This document shows positions 44,343 to 54,237 of a DNA stretch of 64,000 bases, in pieces. This DNA comes from Hufsiella arboris (GTDB lineage: Bacteria > Bacteroidota > Bacteroidia > Sphingobacteriales > Sphingobacteriaceae), in assembly GCF_009834875.1 (NCBI RefSeq), contig NZ_WVHT01000005.1, positions 310,001 to 374,000 of the forward strand, given 5' to 3'. Position numbers and translations under genes: made by a program. Positions within the stretch are counted from its first letter, which is position 1, and each line of letters opens with the position of its first letter. The notes under the pieces are model-generated. The model did no database searches and was not told the origin of the DNA. It was given only the letters and a program-made list of their open reading frames with translations.

Positions 44343-44852
44343 ATGAAACCAATACGAAAAATTCTACTCTTGCTAACCATGTTTTCATCGTTTGGGTTTG
44401 CAGCTTACAGCCAGACAAAAGAACAAAAAAAGGCGAAGGCCATCGCTGATACCAAAGCGCTCGTCGATTCAAAAAAATTCAGATTTATCGCGCAATTTGC
44501 GCAGCCAATGGGAGGGCGGAATATCCAGCTTACATCGGAGTATGATGTTCAGATAAAAAATGATACGATGATCGTTTTTCTTCCGTATTACGGACGTGAT
44601 TACGTAGCTCCGATGGATCCCAGCCAGGGCGGTATAAAGTTTACTTCTACAGATTTTACTTATACAAAGTCGGCAAGAAAGAAAGGCGGTTGGCAAATTT
44701 CGATCGTGCCTAAAAATCAGGATGTGCGTCAAATGTATCTTACCGTTTCCGATGAAGGGTACTCCAGCCTCCAGGTTACAAGTAATAACCGGCAAGCAAT
44801 ATCGTTTAATGGAATAGTTGACAAGCTTCGGGAAAGCAAGAAAAAGAAGTAG
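44343..44852 (+). CDS. DUF4251 family exported protein
   Basis: A 169-residue exported protein with a signal peptide (MKPIRKILLLLTMFSSFGFAAYSQ). The mature part has the DUF4251 layout: KALVDSKKFRFIAQFAQPMGGRNIQLTSEYDVQIKNDTMIVFLPYYGR (about 38-85) and SLQVTSNNRQAISFNGIV at the end. The function is unknown; such proteins are periplasmic or envelope-associated in Bacteroidota. It converges on the GH3 gene with only 3 bp between stops and no hairpin. Confidence 0.88.
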   Translation: MKPIRKILLLLTMFSSFGFAAYSQTKEQKKAKAIADTKALVDSKKFRFIAQFAQPMGGRNIQLTSEYDVQIKNDTMIVFLPYYGRDYVAPMDPSQGGIKFTSTDFTYTKSARKKGGWQISIVPKNQDVRQMYLTVSDEGYSSLQVTSNNRQAISFNGIVDKLRESKKKK

Positions 44853-44855
44853 CAG

Positions 44856-47018
44856 TTATTTGATAGTAAAAAGAGCAACCACTTCATCATCCAGGGCGTT
44901 TTTTCCGACTATCAGTTCATACTTTCCCGGATAAAGTACTGCCTTGTTTTTAGCCGCATCCCATTTCATTAATTCACTAACCGGTATTTTAAAAGTTACC
45001 AGGCCGCTTTGCTGAGCCTCCAAAGTTAGTCGCGCGAATGCCTTTAATTCCTTAACAGGCATACCATCAATTTTTGGATAATGGATATAGCCTTGTATAA
45101 CGTCATCAGCTTTTATGCTGCCTGTATTAGTTGACTGGCAGGTTACTGTTATCGTATCCGATTGACGGTATTCTTTTTTCAATGTTGATTGAAGATTATG
45201 ATTGAAGGTAGTATAGCTCAATCCAAATCCAAAAGGATACTGGACTTTTCCGGTAAAGTAACGGTAAGTGCGGCCCTTCATTGCATAATTATCAAAAGAG
45301 GGCAGGTCATCTACAGAATTATAAAAAGTTAGCGGCAAACGCCCGGATGGTGATACTTTTCCTAAAATAATATCAGCGAGTGCATTGCCAGCCTGTTCAC
45401 CCGGATACCAGGCCAGGATGATTGCATCTGCATAAGGCTCAATTGCTGCAATGTTAACATCGCTGCCCGCGGTCACAACGGCGATGATCGGCTTTTTAAC
45501 ACCTTTACGCAGCGCCTTCATAAGCGCTAATTGGTTGTCAGGAAGATTAAGGTCTTTTTTATCGCCACCCGCTGCTGATAAGAATGCATCGCCGGCTTCA
45601 CCTTCATAAACCGGAGTTAGTCCGATGACTGCTACTGTAACATCGGCATTGCCAGCCCCCCATATTCCACCGAAATGTGATGAATCATTATCGCTCGTCC
45701 CTAAATCGTATTCCACACGTGTACCTTTACTTACGGCACCTGAAATACCTTCTACAAAATTGACCATTTGGGCATTTACACCATGATAACTCCCAACAAT
45801 AGCGTCGAGAGATGCTGCATTTGGCCCAAGAACCATGATGCTGTTAAAGCTCTTATCTTTTAAAGGAAGCAGTTTGTTATCGTTCTTTAGCAGAACCATG
45901 CTTTGTTGTGCGGCTAGTCTGCTTAAAGCGACATGTTTCGAATTATGAATACTATCGTCCCGGTAATTATAGTAAGGAGATTTTTGCGGATCATTATAAA
46001 AGCCAAGCTTCATTTGAGTCAGAAGCAGTGGTCTAAGTGCGTTATTAACGTCTTCGTTGGTAATGAGTTTTAGTTTTACAGCTTCTTCCACGTCTTTCTG
46101 AAGTACGCTTGAACAGTCGAGATTAACGCCCGCTTTTATCGCAGCCGCAGCCGCTTCTACAGAAGTTTTGACGTACTTATGAGTATTGAATACATCGTCA
46201 AGTGCGCCGCAATCGGTCACAACGTATCCTTTAAAACCCCACTCTTTCCTTAAGATGTCCCGCAGCAGGGCGGAGTTTACTGAATTCGGAACACCATTCA
46301 CGCTGTTGTAAGCCGTCATGACACTTGAGACACCTCCCTTCACCAATTTTCCGAAAGCATACAAGTAAGTGTCGTTCAAATCTTTTCGGCTCACATTCGA
46401 GTTAAAGTAATCTCGTGTATTTTCAGGGCCGCTGTGTGCCACAAAATGTTTGGCAGTAGCAGATATTTTTAGCTGATTGAGATTTGATCCCTGCATACCT
46501 TGCACATAGGCAAGCCCCATCACGCTGGTAAGAAATGGATCTTCTCCGTAAGTTTCTTGTCCACGGCCCCATCTCGGATCCCGGAATATATTGATGTTGG
46601 GCGACCAGTAAGTGAGGCCTACGTACATGCCATGATCGCCGCGAGCAATAGCAAGATTATATTTAGCGCGCGCCTCCGTAGAGATAACTGATCCTACCTG
46701 GCGCAAAAGCGAGGGGTTAAACGTTGCAGCCATGCCAATTGCCTGCGGAAAAATCGTTGCTTCACCAGCTCTCGCAACTCCGTGCAAGCCTTCGTTCCAC
46801 CAGTTGTAAGCGGGAATCTGTAAACGCTCTACCGCTTGACTGCGATACCCTAGCAATAATGCCTTTTCCGTAATAGTTAATTGCTTTATTAAATCTTCAA
46901 CCCGGCTTTCATTTGATAAACTGGCATTTCTAAAAGCAGGTAAAGTTTGACTAAATGATTGGGTGATGCAAAAAATTATAAGTAAGGTGGTGCGTGTAAA
47001 GCAGCTAAATAATCGCAT
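44856..47018 (-). CDS. GH3 beta-xylosidase/beta-glucosidase
   Basis: A 720-residue GH3 enzyme with a signal peptide (ending near SFSQ, residue 24), likely periplasmic. The NWWNEGLHGVARAG (about 62-75) and KHFVAHSGPENTRDYFN blocks are those of the beta-xylosidase-like GH3 group. The nucleophile is D269 in GYVVTDCGALDDVF. The second alpha/beta domain and a C-terminal fibronectin-III-like domain (about 600-715) are present. It could finish xylo-oligosaccharides from the xylan loci, but no LacI-type palindrome precedes it, so it is probably under different control. Confidence 0.92.
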   Translation of the reverse strand: MRLFSCFTRTTLLIIFCITQSFSQTLPAFRNASLSNESRVEDLIKQLTITEKALLLGYRSQAVERLQIPAYNWWNEGLHGVARAGEATIFPQAIGMAATFNPSLLRQVGSVISTEARAKYNLAIARGDHGMYVGLTYWSPNINIFRDPRWGRGQETYGEDPFLTSVMGLAYVQGMQGSNLNQLKISATAKHFVAHSGPENTRDYFNSNVSRKDLNDTYLYAFGKLVKGGVSSVMTAYNSVNGVPNSVNSALLRDILRKEWGFKGYVVTDCGALDDVFNTHKYVKTSVEAAAAAIKAGVNLDCSSVLQKDVEEAVKLKLITNEDVNNALRPLLLTQMKLGFYNDPQKSPYYNYRDDSIHNSKHVALSRLAAQQSMVLLKNDNKLLPLKDKSFNSIMVLGPNAASLDAIVGSYHGVNAQMVNFVEGISGAVSKGTRVEYDLGTSDNDSSHFGGIWGAGNADVTVAVIGLTPVYEGEAGDAFLSAAGGDKKDLNLPDNQLALMKALRKGVKKPIIAVVTAGSDVNIAAIEPYADAIILAWYPGEQAGNALADIILGKVSPSGRLPLTFYNSVDDLPSFDNYAMKGRTYRYFTGKVQYPFGFGLSYTTFNHNLQSTLKKEYRQSDTITVTCQSTNTGSIKADDVIQGYIHYPKIDGMPVKELKAFARLTLEAQQSGLVTFKIPVSELMKWDAAKNKAVLYPGKYELIVGKNALDDEVVALFTIK

Positions 47019-47038
47019 ATCTTCTTAATTCTGGAAAG

Positions 47039-47078
47039 ATTTTACATAGTTAATGAATTATGACTATTTATGTAAAAT
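47039..47078. promoter_or_regulatory. Interrupted inverted repeat between GH3 and GH92
   Basis: ATTTTACATA (47039-47048) and its exact reverse complement TATGTAAAAT (47069-47078) are separated by 20 bp, with further AGT/ACT pairing inside. It lies in the 198-bp divergent space just upstream of the GH3 start. It may be a binding site for a regulator of either gene, but the sequence is AT-rich and the match could be chance. Confidence 0.3.
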
Positions 47079-47216
47079 ATATATTTCGTACGTAGGTTTG
47101 CGATGATTTTTTTCATTTTTAACCGACAGCACTTTCTTGAAAACGGGTATTGTCCAATAGTTACTTTTCAGGCTGACGTTCTGAATGTTTTGGCAACTTG
47201 CTGTAAATTCTGTTAA

Positions 47217-49457
47217 ATGATGGCTATTAGAAAACTTTATATAACTTCTTCAATACTTTTAGCTGTTGCAATGTCAGGCTACAGCCAGGTAAAAAAACAA
47301 ACGGTAGCTGCAACGCCCAGCCTTACAAAGTACGTCGATCCATTGATAGGAACGGGCTTTCATGGCCATGTTTTCGTCGGTGCATCGGTACCTTTTGGTG
47401 CTGTACAGCTTGGCCCTACCAATATTCACGAAGGCTGGGATTGGTGTTCCGGCTATCATATTTCCGATTCTACCATTCTTGGGTTTCAGCATACACATTT
47501 AAGCGGCACAGGTATTGGAGATTTGGGTGATATCTCGGTAATGCCTACAACCGGCCCTGTCATGACTCATGCCGGAGGGCCTAAAGACTCTCAGCAACAG
47601 GGTTATTATTCATTGTTCAGCCATGCGGATGAAACGGTTAAGCCGGGATATTACAAGGTGAAACTTAAACGCTACAATATCGGCGTGCAACTCACCGCGA
47701 CGAACCGTGTAGGTTTTCATGAGTATACTTTTCCGGCTGCAAACGATGCGCACATAATTATCGATCTGGAACAGGGAATTGGTTGGGACCAGCCGGTTGA
47801 AACCTACATCAAACAGGTGAACAGCACCACTATAGAAGGGTACCGGTTCTCAAAAGGTTGGTCCAGGGATCAGCGTATTTACTTTACAGCCGTGTTTTCA
47901 AAACCGATAAAAGAATTCGCCGTTTATGACTCCACCACATTGGCGACCGGGGCAGAACTGAAAGGTAAAAAGGTAAAGGGCGTTACATCCTTCGTAACAA
48001 AGGCAAATGAAAAAGTATTTGTTAAAGTCGGAATTTCACCCGTGAGTTCGGCGAATGCGATGCTCAATATCAGCAAAGAGATTCCCGCCTGGAACTTTTC
48101 GGAAATTGTCGTTCGAGCCGACCAGGCCTGGAATAAACAGCTGAGTAAGGTCTCGGTAAAAACCGACTCACTTTCTCAAATGAAGAAGTTTTATACGGCG
48201 ATGTATCATACGATGATTGCGCCTTCAACCTTCAATGATGTCAATAACGATTACCGGGGCACAGATAAAAAAGTTTACCGGAAAGCATCATTTCAAAATA
48301 CGACCACTTATTCACTTTGGGATACTTACAGAGCGCTGCACCCGCTTTATACGCTTATCCAGCCTGAACGCGTTAATGACATTATTAATACGATGCTCGC
48401 TGTTTATGAACAGCAGGGAAGTCTCCCGATGTGGCACTTGATGGGATGTGAGACAAACACCATGGTTGGTTATAGTGCGGTGCCTGTAGTGGTTGACGCC
48501 TATCTTAAAGGCTTTAAAGGTTTTGATTCAAAATTGGCATACGAAGCTGTAAAAACCACTGCTATGCGTGACAATTTCGGCGGTTTAAACTTGTACAAAA
48601 AATATGGTTTCATTCCAGCCGACAGCACAGTTGAGAGCGTTGCAATGGGGCTGGAGTACGCGATCGACGATTATGGTATATCACAAATGGCCAAAAAGAT
48701 AGGAAATAATACCGACTACAACTATTTTTTCAAACGGGGGCATAATTACCAAAACTATTTCGATAAACAGTCAGGTTTCATGCGAGGCCGTCTAAGCGAG
48801 ACCGAATGGCGAACGCCATTCAGCCCGTTTGTATCACGTCACCGGCAGGATGATTACACAGAAGGAAATGCCTGGCAATATACCTGGCTGGTACCGCAGG
48901 ATGTCGAAGGGCTTGTTAAGCTGATGGGCGGTAAAGATGCGTTCATCAAAAAACTGGATTCGCTGTTTATAGCCAAAGGCGATATGGGAAAGGAAGCATC
49001 CCCCGATGTTAGCGGTTTAATAGGGCAGTATGCACATGGAAATGAGCCAAGCCATCATATCACGTACCTTTATTCTTTTGTTGACCAGCCATGGAAGACG
49101 GCCGAAAATGTGCGTTTTATTCTGAATAATTTTTACACAGATAAACCTGATGGAATTATAGGTAATGAAGACGTCGGACAAATGTCGGCCTGGTATGTAT
49201 TATCCAGTCTTGGGTTTTACCAGGTAAATCCCGTAAGCGGACAATATGTTTTTGGTAGTCCGACTATTAATTCAGCGGTGATCAGCTTGCCTGAAAATAA
49301 AACGTTTACAATCGATGTTCAGAATAACTCATCTAAGAATATCTATATTGATGATATCACGTTAAATGGCAAGAAGTATGACCATTTTTATATTAGCTAC
49401 CAGGATGTTATGAACGGAGGAAAGCTGGTGATTAGAATGACGGACAAGCACAAATAA
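47217..49457 (+). CDS. GH92 family glycosidase (exo-alpha-mannosidase type)
   Basis: A 746-residue GH92 enzyme with a signal peptide (ending near residue 22). Family blocks are VDPLIGTGFHGHVFVGASVPFGAVQLGP (about 41-68), HTHLSGTGIGDLGD, DYTEGNAWQYTWLVPQD with the probable acid E549, HGNEPSHHITYLY and IIGNEDVGQMSAWY with the probable base D652. GH92 enzymes are calcium-dependent and remove alpha-mannose from glycans. There is no mannose-related neighbour, so the natural substrate is open. An alternative start is the next codon, also ATG. Confidence 0.95.
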   Translation: MMAIRKLYITSSILLAVAMSGYSQVKKQTVAATPSLTKYVDPLIGTGFHGHVFVGASVPFGAVQLGPTNIHEGWDWCSGYHISDSTILGFQHTHLSGTGIGDLGDISVMPTTGPVMTHAGGPKDSQQQGYYSLFSHADETVKPGYYKVKLKRYNIGVQLTATNRVGFHEYTFPAANDAHIIIDLEQGIGWDQPVETYIKQVNSTTIEGYRFSKGWSRDQRIYFTAVFSKPIKEFAVYDSTTLATGAELKGKKVKGVTSFVTKANEKVFVKVGISPVSSANAMLNISKEIPAWNFSEIVVRADQAWNKQLSKVSVKTDSLSQMKKFYTAMYHTMIAPSTFNDVNNDYRGTDKKVYRKASFQNTTTYSLWDTYRALHPLYTLIQPERVNDIINTMLAVYEQQGSLPMWHLMGCETNTMVGYSAVPVVVDAYLKGFKGFDSKLAYEAVKTTAMRDNFGGLNLYKKYGFIPADSTVESVAMGLEYAIDDYGISQMAKKIGNNTDYNYFFKRGHNYQNYFDKQSGFMRGRLSETEWRTPFSPFVSRHRQDDYTEGNAWQYTWLVPQDVEGLVKLMGGKDAFIKKLDSLFIAKGDMGKEASPDVSGLIGQYAHGNEPSHHITYLYSFVDQPWKTAENVRFILNNFYTDKPDGIIGNEDVGQMSAWYVLSSLGFYQVNPVSGQYVFGSPTINSAVISLPENKTFTIDVQNNSSKNIYIDDITLNGKKYDHFYISYQDVMNGGKLVIRMTDKHK

Positions 49458-49461
49458 TACT

Positions 49462-49486
49462 AAAGCGGCGATGAAGCCGCTTTTTT
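49462..49486. terminator. Terminator between GH92 and the haloperoxidase-like gene
   Basis: AAAGCGGC (49462-49469) and GCCGCTTT (49476-49483) pair over 6 nt, followed by TTTTTTA. It closes GH92 and overlaps the stop codon of the convergent gene at 49485, so it can serve both strands. Confidence 0.85.
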
Positions 49487-50813
49487 ATTGACGGATAGGT
49501 TTTACTCCGGCCTTTTTTATTTTCTCGATAACGTTTGTTGCAACGGCTACGCCCTGTCTGTTCCCTTCTTCAATGCTATCCCGGTAATGGATGCCGCCAT
49601 ACAAACGTGAGATGGAAGCTTCCGCCGCGGCTTGCTTAAAGGATTTAAACGACCGCGGACCTAAACCAAATGGAAGTTCGGTATCATCGGTATAGGCGAA
49701 ATTGTCGCCGAGCAAATACGTTAGTATGGTGGCAGAAGAATTTGAAACAACGGCGTGCCCGCTGGTGTATTCTGGAAAGGGGGGAGTTTGCAGATAAGGC
49801 TTCCAGTTAATATCAATAATACGATTGATGTAAGTTTCCGGCCGCACACGGCTGCTACGATACTTTTCGTCCCAACATCCGATAAACCCATCCATCAGGG
49901 TGATCGCTTCAATTGTCATGACTTCTACAGATTCGTCCGTGCTCAGATTCGCTTTTTTCACAGCCAGCGCGGCAATATTCATCCAGTGGCCGCCGGGGCT
50001 GATCTTTTTAAAGCCGATGTTCATGTGCCCTGAAGTGGTGATAGCAAAAGGGTTACAGTCCCAAAACGATGCCATTAAAATTTTTCCGTTATCCGCTTGT
50101 TTAACTGTTGTATACACTTCCTTCGCCATTTTGAAAAACTTGCTGGTAGAGTCTTTACTGAATGCGACCGGAGGCGCAGGCTTAAATTGTGCAGCTGAAT
50201 CGATTACCAATGGACGAATGCGATTCCAGTTAGGTTCAACGGCATCCAGGTAAGACGGCGGTGTCGGATACCAGAACGCGTCTCCTTTTATTGGTGTATA
50301 ACGCAACATCGCGCTTAATTTGCTGTAATTGTCCGATTTCGAAAAACTGATCACTTCTTCCGAAGATTTGGCAGCCATCGCAATAGCCTTGTCAATTACC
50401 TCCTGACGGATTTTGTTCTTTTTTAATAACCGGATATAATTGTCCTGATCATCCTGAATCATATATCCTGACGGCAGCATTATTTTGGCGGTTTCCAGCA
50501 TACTGTAAATAGCGGCAATCGTATATGCTTCATCCTGAGCGGCGCTATTGTTTTTTGGAAAATTTTTAATGAATGTACCGGCTGCGGGAATACCTTTATT
50601 GTTTTCAGAGATAATTTTATAAGCCGACAACATGGAGTACGCATAATACCTCGCAGCAACCGGAGGGCTGATCACATCGTGAATCATCACCATGTTTATC
50701 GAGTTTATAACAGGTGCGATTTCGAGATAAGCAGGCTGATTTTTTTTGCTGTCGGCAAAGCAAACACTGGCGCTGAAAAACAGGATAAAGACGACGTTTT
50801 TTAAAAATTTCAT
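49485..50813 (-). CDS. Vanadium-dependent haloperoxidase-like / PAP2 family exported protein
   Basis: A 442-residue exported protein of the PAP2/vanadium haloperoxidase superfamily, with a signal peptide (cleavage near A20). The vanadate/phosphate pocket is complete: a KX6RP motif in KYRSSRVRP, SGH at 351-353 in EYTSGHAVVS, and SRLYGGIHYRD with R403 and H409. It could oxidise halides or be an acid phosphatase; sequence does not separate these. Its start overlaps the stop of the FG-GAP/ASPIC gene as ATGA, so the two are translationally coupled. It is the last gene of the SusC/SusD unit starting at 59042. Confidence 0.88.
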   Translation of the reverse strand: MKFLKNVVFILFFSASVCFADSKKNQPAYLEIAPVINSINMVMIHDVISPPVAARYYAYSMLSAYKIISENNKGIPAAGTFIKNFPKNNSAAQDEAYTIAAIYSMLETAKIMLPSGYMIQDDQDNYIRLLKKNKIRQEVIDKAIAMAAKSSEEVISFSKSDNYSKLSAMLRYTPIKGDAFWYPTPPSYLDAVEPNWNRIRPLVIDSAAQFKPAPPVAFSKDSTSKFFKMAKEVYTTVKQADNGKILMASFWDCNPFAITTSGHMNIGFKKISPGGHWMNIAALAVKKANLSTDESVEVMTIEAITLMDGFIGCWDEKYRSSRVRPETYINRIIDINWKPYLQTPPFPEYTSGHAVVSNSSATILTYLLGDNFAYTDDTELPFGLGPRSFKSFKQAAAEASISRLYGGIHYRDSIEEGNRQGVAVATNVIEKIKKAGVKPIRQ

Positions 50814-53800
50814 TGTTCTTTGTAAAACTTAACCGGTTCATTTGCCTGGCCGATTACCAGATAATTTGTGTTATTAATCCTGATTTCCAGCGCGGATTTA
50901 ACATCTCCTTTTACTGAAAGTCCACTCACTGTTTGCGATTGATAACTGAAACTCCCTTTCCCGTCTCCGGTTAAGAGAACGCCATAATTTGCATCAATAC
51001 TTCCCATCTTCAGGCGGTTATCTGAATGGTTGCCCAATAATAGGAGATCTATTTTTCCGTCGCCGTTAAAATCACGTGCAATCGTCGCCGTGACCGGCGC
51101 GAACTGGGCTTCGAGCGGTAGTGCTGCAGGCTGATACTTGCCGTCGCGGAAAATGTAGCAAGTTGTTTCGGTAGTTGTCGCCTGAAGCTTGCCGGCTTTG
51201 TTAAGTTGTTCCTGCGTGAAAATATCTTTCATTGAAACGTCGGCATAAGCTTTGTAAGAACCGAACTTTTTCCGCATCGGGTAGATCTGTTCATTTAATT
51301 CGTCGCGGCTTACGAATGGATATGATGTGTCTCCATTATAGAAATTAAAAAAGGGATCGATAGAGCCGTTACTGTCGAAATCATCAAAATACAATTCGGC
51401 AGGTTGAGCAACTGTCGCATGCACCGGAGAGTTTAACCCGAGATTGCCGACTATCAGATCCGGCGAGCCATCAGCGTTGATGTCTGCGACTGTCAGAGAA
51501 AACCACAATCCGCTTTGCGGCGCTGAGAAATATTCTGAAGATTTATCTTCAAAGCCACCTGCTGTGTTTTTGTAGACTTTTATTGGCATCATCTCTCCAC
51601 ATACAATAAGGTCTTTTCTGCCGTCTTTATCAATGTCTGTCCATTGAGCGTCGGTAACCATTCCGGCATCTGCAAAGGGCGTTTGTGCTACCGTGAACAT
51701 TCCTTTTCCCCCGTTAACGAGGAGATAGCTTTTAGCGGCTTTAGGGTATTCGCCCGGAATAACGCGTCCGCCGATAAAAAGGTCTATGTCACCGTCTCCG
51801 TCGAAATCACACGGGCGAATACAGGATTTGCTGCTTGCTGAAACATCCGGAAGAGGTGCTGAATTAAAAATGCCCTTGCCATTATTGATGAAAAGCTGAT
51901 CCTGCAACTCGGGCGTATTCGGCTGATAAAGGGAATATCCTCCTTTGGCCAGGTAAAGATCCGGAAAGCCGTCGCCGTTAGCATCAAAAAAAGCCGCTGC
52001 CGAGACCGTTGAAGTTTGGTTTCCACCCAAAAGGTCTGAAAACTGAAAACTGCCATCGCTTTGCTGAATAAAAATTTTTCCGGGCGATTCCTGATCGCCG
52101 CTGATGAAAAGATCTTCAAGCCCATCCTTATTTATGTCAGCTTTGGCCAACACCGGCGAAGTTTTCGAATACATGAAAAGCATCAGCAGCTGGCGCTTAA
52201 AATCATTAATTGTATTTTCTTTAGGCTGAAAACTTATCAGCGGCGCGTTTTCTGTTAAATATGGTTTTCCTGTTTTAGGAAGATCTGCGAACGAACCTGT
52301 CTCCGGTTTATAATTGACCGTCAGATGCTGGTTTGATTTTATATCCTTCAGGCGCTGTACTTTTCCGTCAGGCCAGATGATGCGAATTGAATCGGCATGA
52401 TCTTCCTTTCCTAGCCCAAAATTGAGCACCGTTGAAATGCTTGAAAGATAACCGCGACCTGGATTTAACTCCTGGTATTGCTGTGTGTTCCTGTTGTAAA
52501 TATGAATTTTTGCCCCGACGGCGTTAGTATTTATCGGATAACCAGTAAGTTTAATAGTCAAAAAAGACGCTTTCCTAGTGTCACTAGCCGTGTTTTGATA
52601 AAGCGATGCTTCTTCGTTTATGTTGCTAACAACCAGGTCAAGGTCGCCGTCATTATCCAGGTCTGCGTAAACTGCTGCACTTGAGATCGACGGATTCGTC
52701 ATCCCCCAGGCCGATTGTTCGTTTGTAAATGTCAGATCTTGATTATTTCTGAAAATATAATTGGGAAGTTTTGTTGAAGGCATTGCCGTCACCAGATCCA
52801 TCAGAAGAAATGGTTCCCGGGCCATCGCTTTTTTTATTTTATAATCGCCCCAATAACGGAGGAAATCTTTATTGGTATAATCACGGAGATATCCGTTCGT
52901 TATGAAGATGTCTTTATATCCGTCATTGTCGAAATCGGCAAATAACGGACACCAGCTCCAATCGGTTGCGGCCAGGCCTGTCAGCTGAGCAATTTCGCTG
53001 AATGTTTCGTTGCCATTGTTGAGCTGGAGCATATTCCGCATATATTGTTTGTATAAGCCTTGCGTTTGCATCAGCGCGAATGACTCATAGTTTTCTTCCA
53101 GCTGCAGCGATTTCTGACGATGATTATCCGGCGGAAGCATATCGAGGGTTAATACATCGGGGAGCGCGTCATTATTGTAATCAGCAATATCCACCCCCAT
53201 AGAAAAATGCGAGAGGTGTTTAAAAAAGCTTTTCGATTTATCGGTGAATGTGCCGTTGTGATTATTGATATAGAGATAATCGGGTTCGTTATAATCATTG
53301 GTGACATAAATATCCTGCCAGCCATCCTTATTCACATCAGCGATGGCGATACCAAGGCCAAACGTAAGCGGGTTTTGGATAATTCCCGCTTTTTTTGATA
53401 CGTCGGTGAAATGATTTCCATTGTTTTCAAAGAGTTTATTCTCTGCATATTCGTCGGTCATGCTTTTGACCTGAGCCAGCTCCATATTATCAATTTTTTT
53501 GATATTATGATTGATCAGCATCATATCGAGATCTCCATCGTTGTCATAATCAAAAAATGCAGCTTGTGTGCTGTAGCCGGAGTTGTCAAGTCCGAATTCC
53601 TTGGCCTTTTCGGTGAAAGTGCCGTTTTGGTTGTTTATAAAAAGTTGATTTTTTCTTTTGTCGGGTTCCGCAGTACCTGAATAGCAAACATAAATATCCA
53701 GCCAACCATCACTATTTACGTCGGCCATTGCCACGCCAGTTTTCCAGCTTCCGGGCCGGCCTTCCAAGCCTTTTCCAGCATTTTTTGTGACGTCTTTAAA

Positions 53801-54115
53801 TTTCAAGTTTCCCTGGTTCAGATAGAGCTTGTTGGCTGTCATGTTGCCGGTAAAAAAAAGATCGGGAAGACCATCATTATTTACATCGCCAACGGCCACT
53901 CCGCCACCGTTATAAAAATATTCGTAGGAAAGCACATTGAGTGCTTCGTTTTCCTTGATGTCATTACTGAAATGGATACTTGTTTGCTTCGGATCAAGGA
54001 GATTAAAAAGGGGTTGTTGAGCCACCGACGGAACAACAGAGAGTATTAGACCAGTTTGTAAACAGCATCGCAAAAGCCAGGATGAAGACGAGAAGAGAGC
54101 TTTAATTTTAGACAT
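50810..54115 (-). CDS. FG-GAP/VCBS-repeat ASPIC (UnbV) protein
   Basis: An 1101-residue exported protein, the counterpart of the one at 24025. A signal sequence lies at about 11-32 and ends in a Gln-rich VAQQP, so it may not be a lipoprotein. Calcium-loop FG-GAP repeats are frequent (DVNNDGLPDLFF, DVNSDGWLDIYV, DYDNDGDLDMML, DVNKDGWQDIYV), with the ASPIC segment GAKIHIYNRNTQQYQELNPGRGYLS in the middle. It follows susD after a strong terminator hairpin and overlaps the haloperoxidase-like gene by 4 bp, which suggests the two work together at the cell surface. Confidence 0.88.
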   Translation of the reverse strand: MSKIKALFSSSSWLLRCCLQTGLILSVVPSVAQQPLFNLLDPKQTSIHFSNDIKENEALNVLSYEYFYNGGGVAVGDVNNDGLPDLFFTGNMTANKLYLNQGNLKFKDVTKNAGKGLEGRPGSWKTGVAMADVNSDGWLDIYVCYSGTAEPDKRKNQLFINNQNGTFTEKAKEFGLDNSGYSTQAAFFDYDNDGDLDMMLINHNIKKIDNMELAQVKSMTDEYAENKLFENNGNHFTDVSKKAGIIQNPLTFGLGIAIADVNKDGWQDIYVTNDYNEPDYLYINNHNGTFTDKSKSFFKHLSHFSMGVDIADYNNDALPDVLTLDMLPPDNHRQKSLQLEENYESFALMQTQGLYKQYMRNMLQLNNGNETFSEIAQLTGLAATDWSWCPLFADFDNDGYKDIFITNGYLRDYTNKDFLRYWGDYKIKKAMAREPFLLMDLVTAMPSTKLPNYIFRNNQDLTFTNEQSAWGMTNPSISSAAVYADLDNDGDLDLVVSNINEEASLYQNTASDTRKASFLTIKLTGYPINTNAVGAKIHIYNRNTQQYQELNPGRGYLSSISTVLNFGLGKEDHADSIRIIWPDGKVQRLKDIKSNQHLTVNYKPETGSFADLPKTGKPYLTENAPLISFQPKENTINDFKRQLLMLFMYSKTSPVLAKADINKDGLEDLFISGDQESPGKIFIQQSDGSFQFSDLLGGNQTSTVSAAAFFDANGDGFPDLYLAKGGYSLYQPNTPELQDQLFINNGKGIFNSAPLPDVSASSKSCIRPCDFDGDGDIDLFIGGRVIPGEYPKAAKSYLLVNGGKGMFTVAQTPFADAGMVTDAQWTDIDKDGRKDLIVCGEMMPIKVYKNTAGGFEDKSSEYFSAPQSGLWFSLTVADINADGSPDLIVGNLGLNSPVHATVAQPAELYFDDFDSNGSIDPFFNFYNGDTSYPFVSRDELNEQIYPMRKKFGSYKAYADVSMKDIFTQEQLNKAGKLQATTTETTCYIFRDGKYQPAALPLEAQFAPVTATIARDFNGDGKIDLLLLGNHSDNRLKMGSIDANYGVLLTGDGKGSFSYQSQTVSGLSVKGDVKSALEIRINNTNYLVIGQANEPVKFYKEQ

Positions 54116-54187
54116 GAGACCTAGCCGGATTTAAATGCAAAAGTTAATAGTTTGTCGGCAAAAAAAGTGTTTAGATTGCTTATAAAT

Positions 54188-54217
54188 ACATAAAGAGACC
54201 AGTAGGTCTCTTTATGT
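54188..54217 (-). terminator. Terminator/attenuator between susD and the FG-GAP gene (third locus)
   Basis: ACATAAAGAGACC pairs perfectly with GGTCTCTTTATGT (13 bp) over a 4-nt loop, 20 bp after the susD stop on the minus strand. No long T-run follows, but the stem is strong. It repeats the susD-hairpin-FG-GAP layout of xylan locus B. Confidence 0.7.
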
Positions 54218-54237
54218 AAAAGATTTTAATTCGTTAA

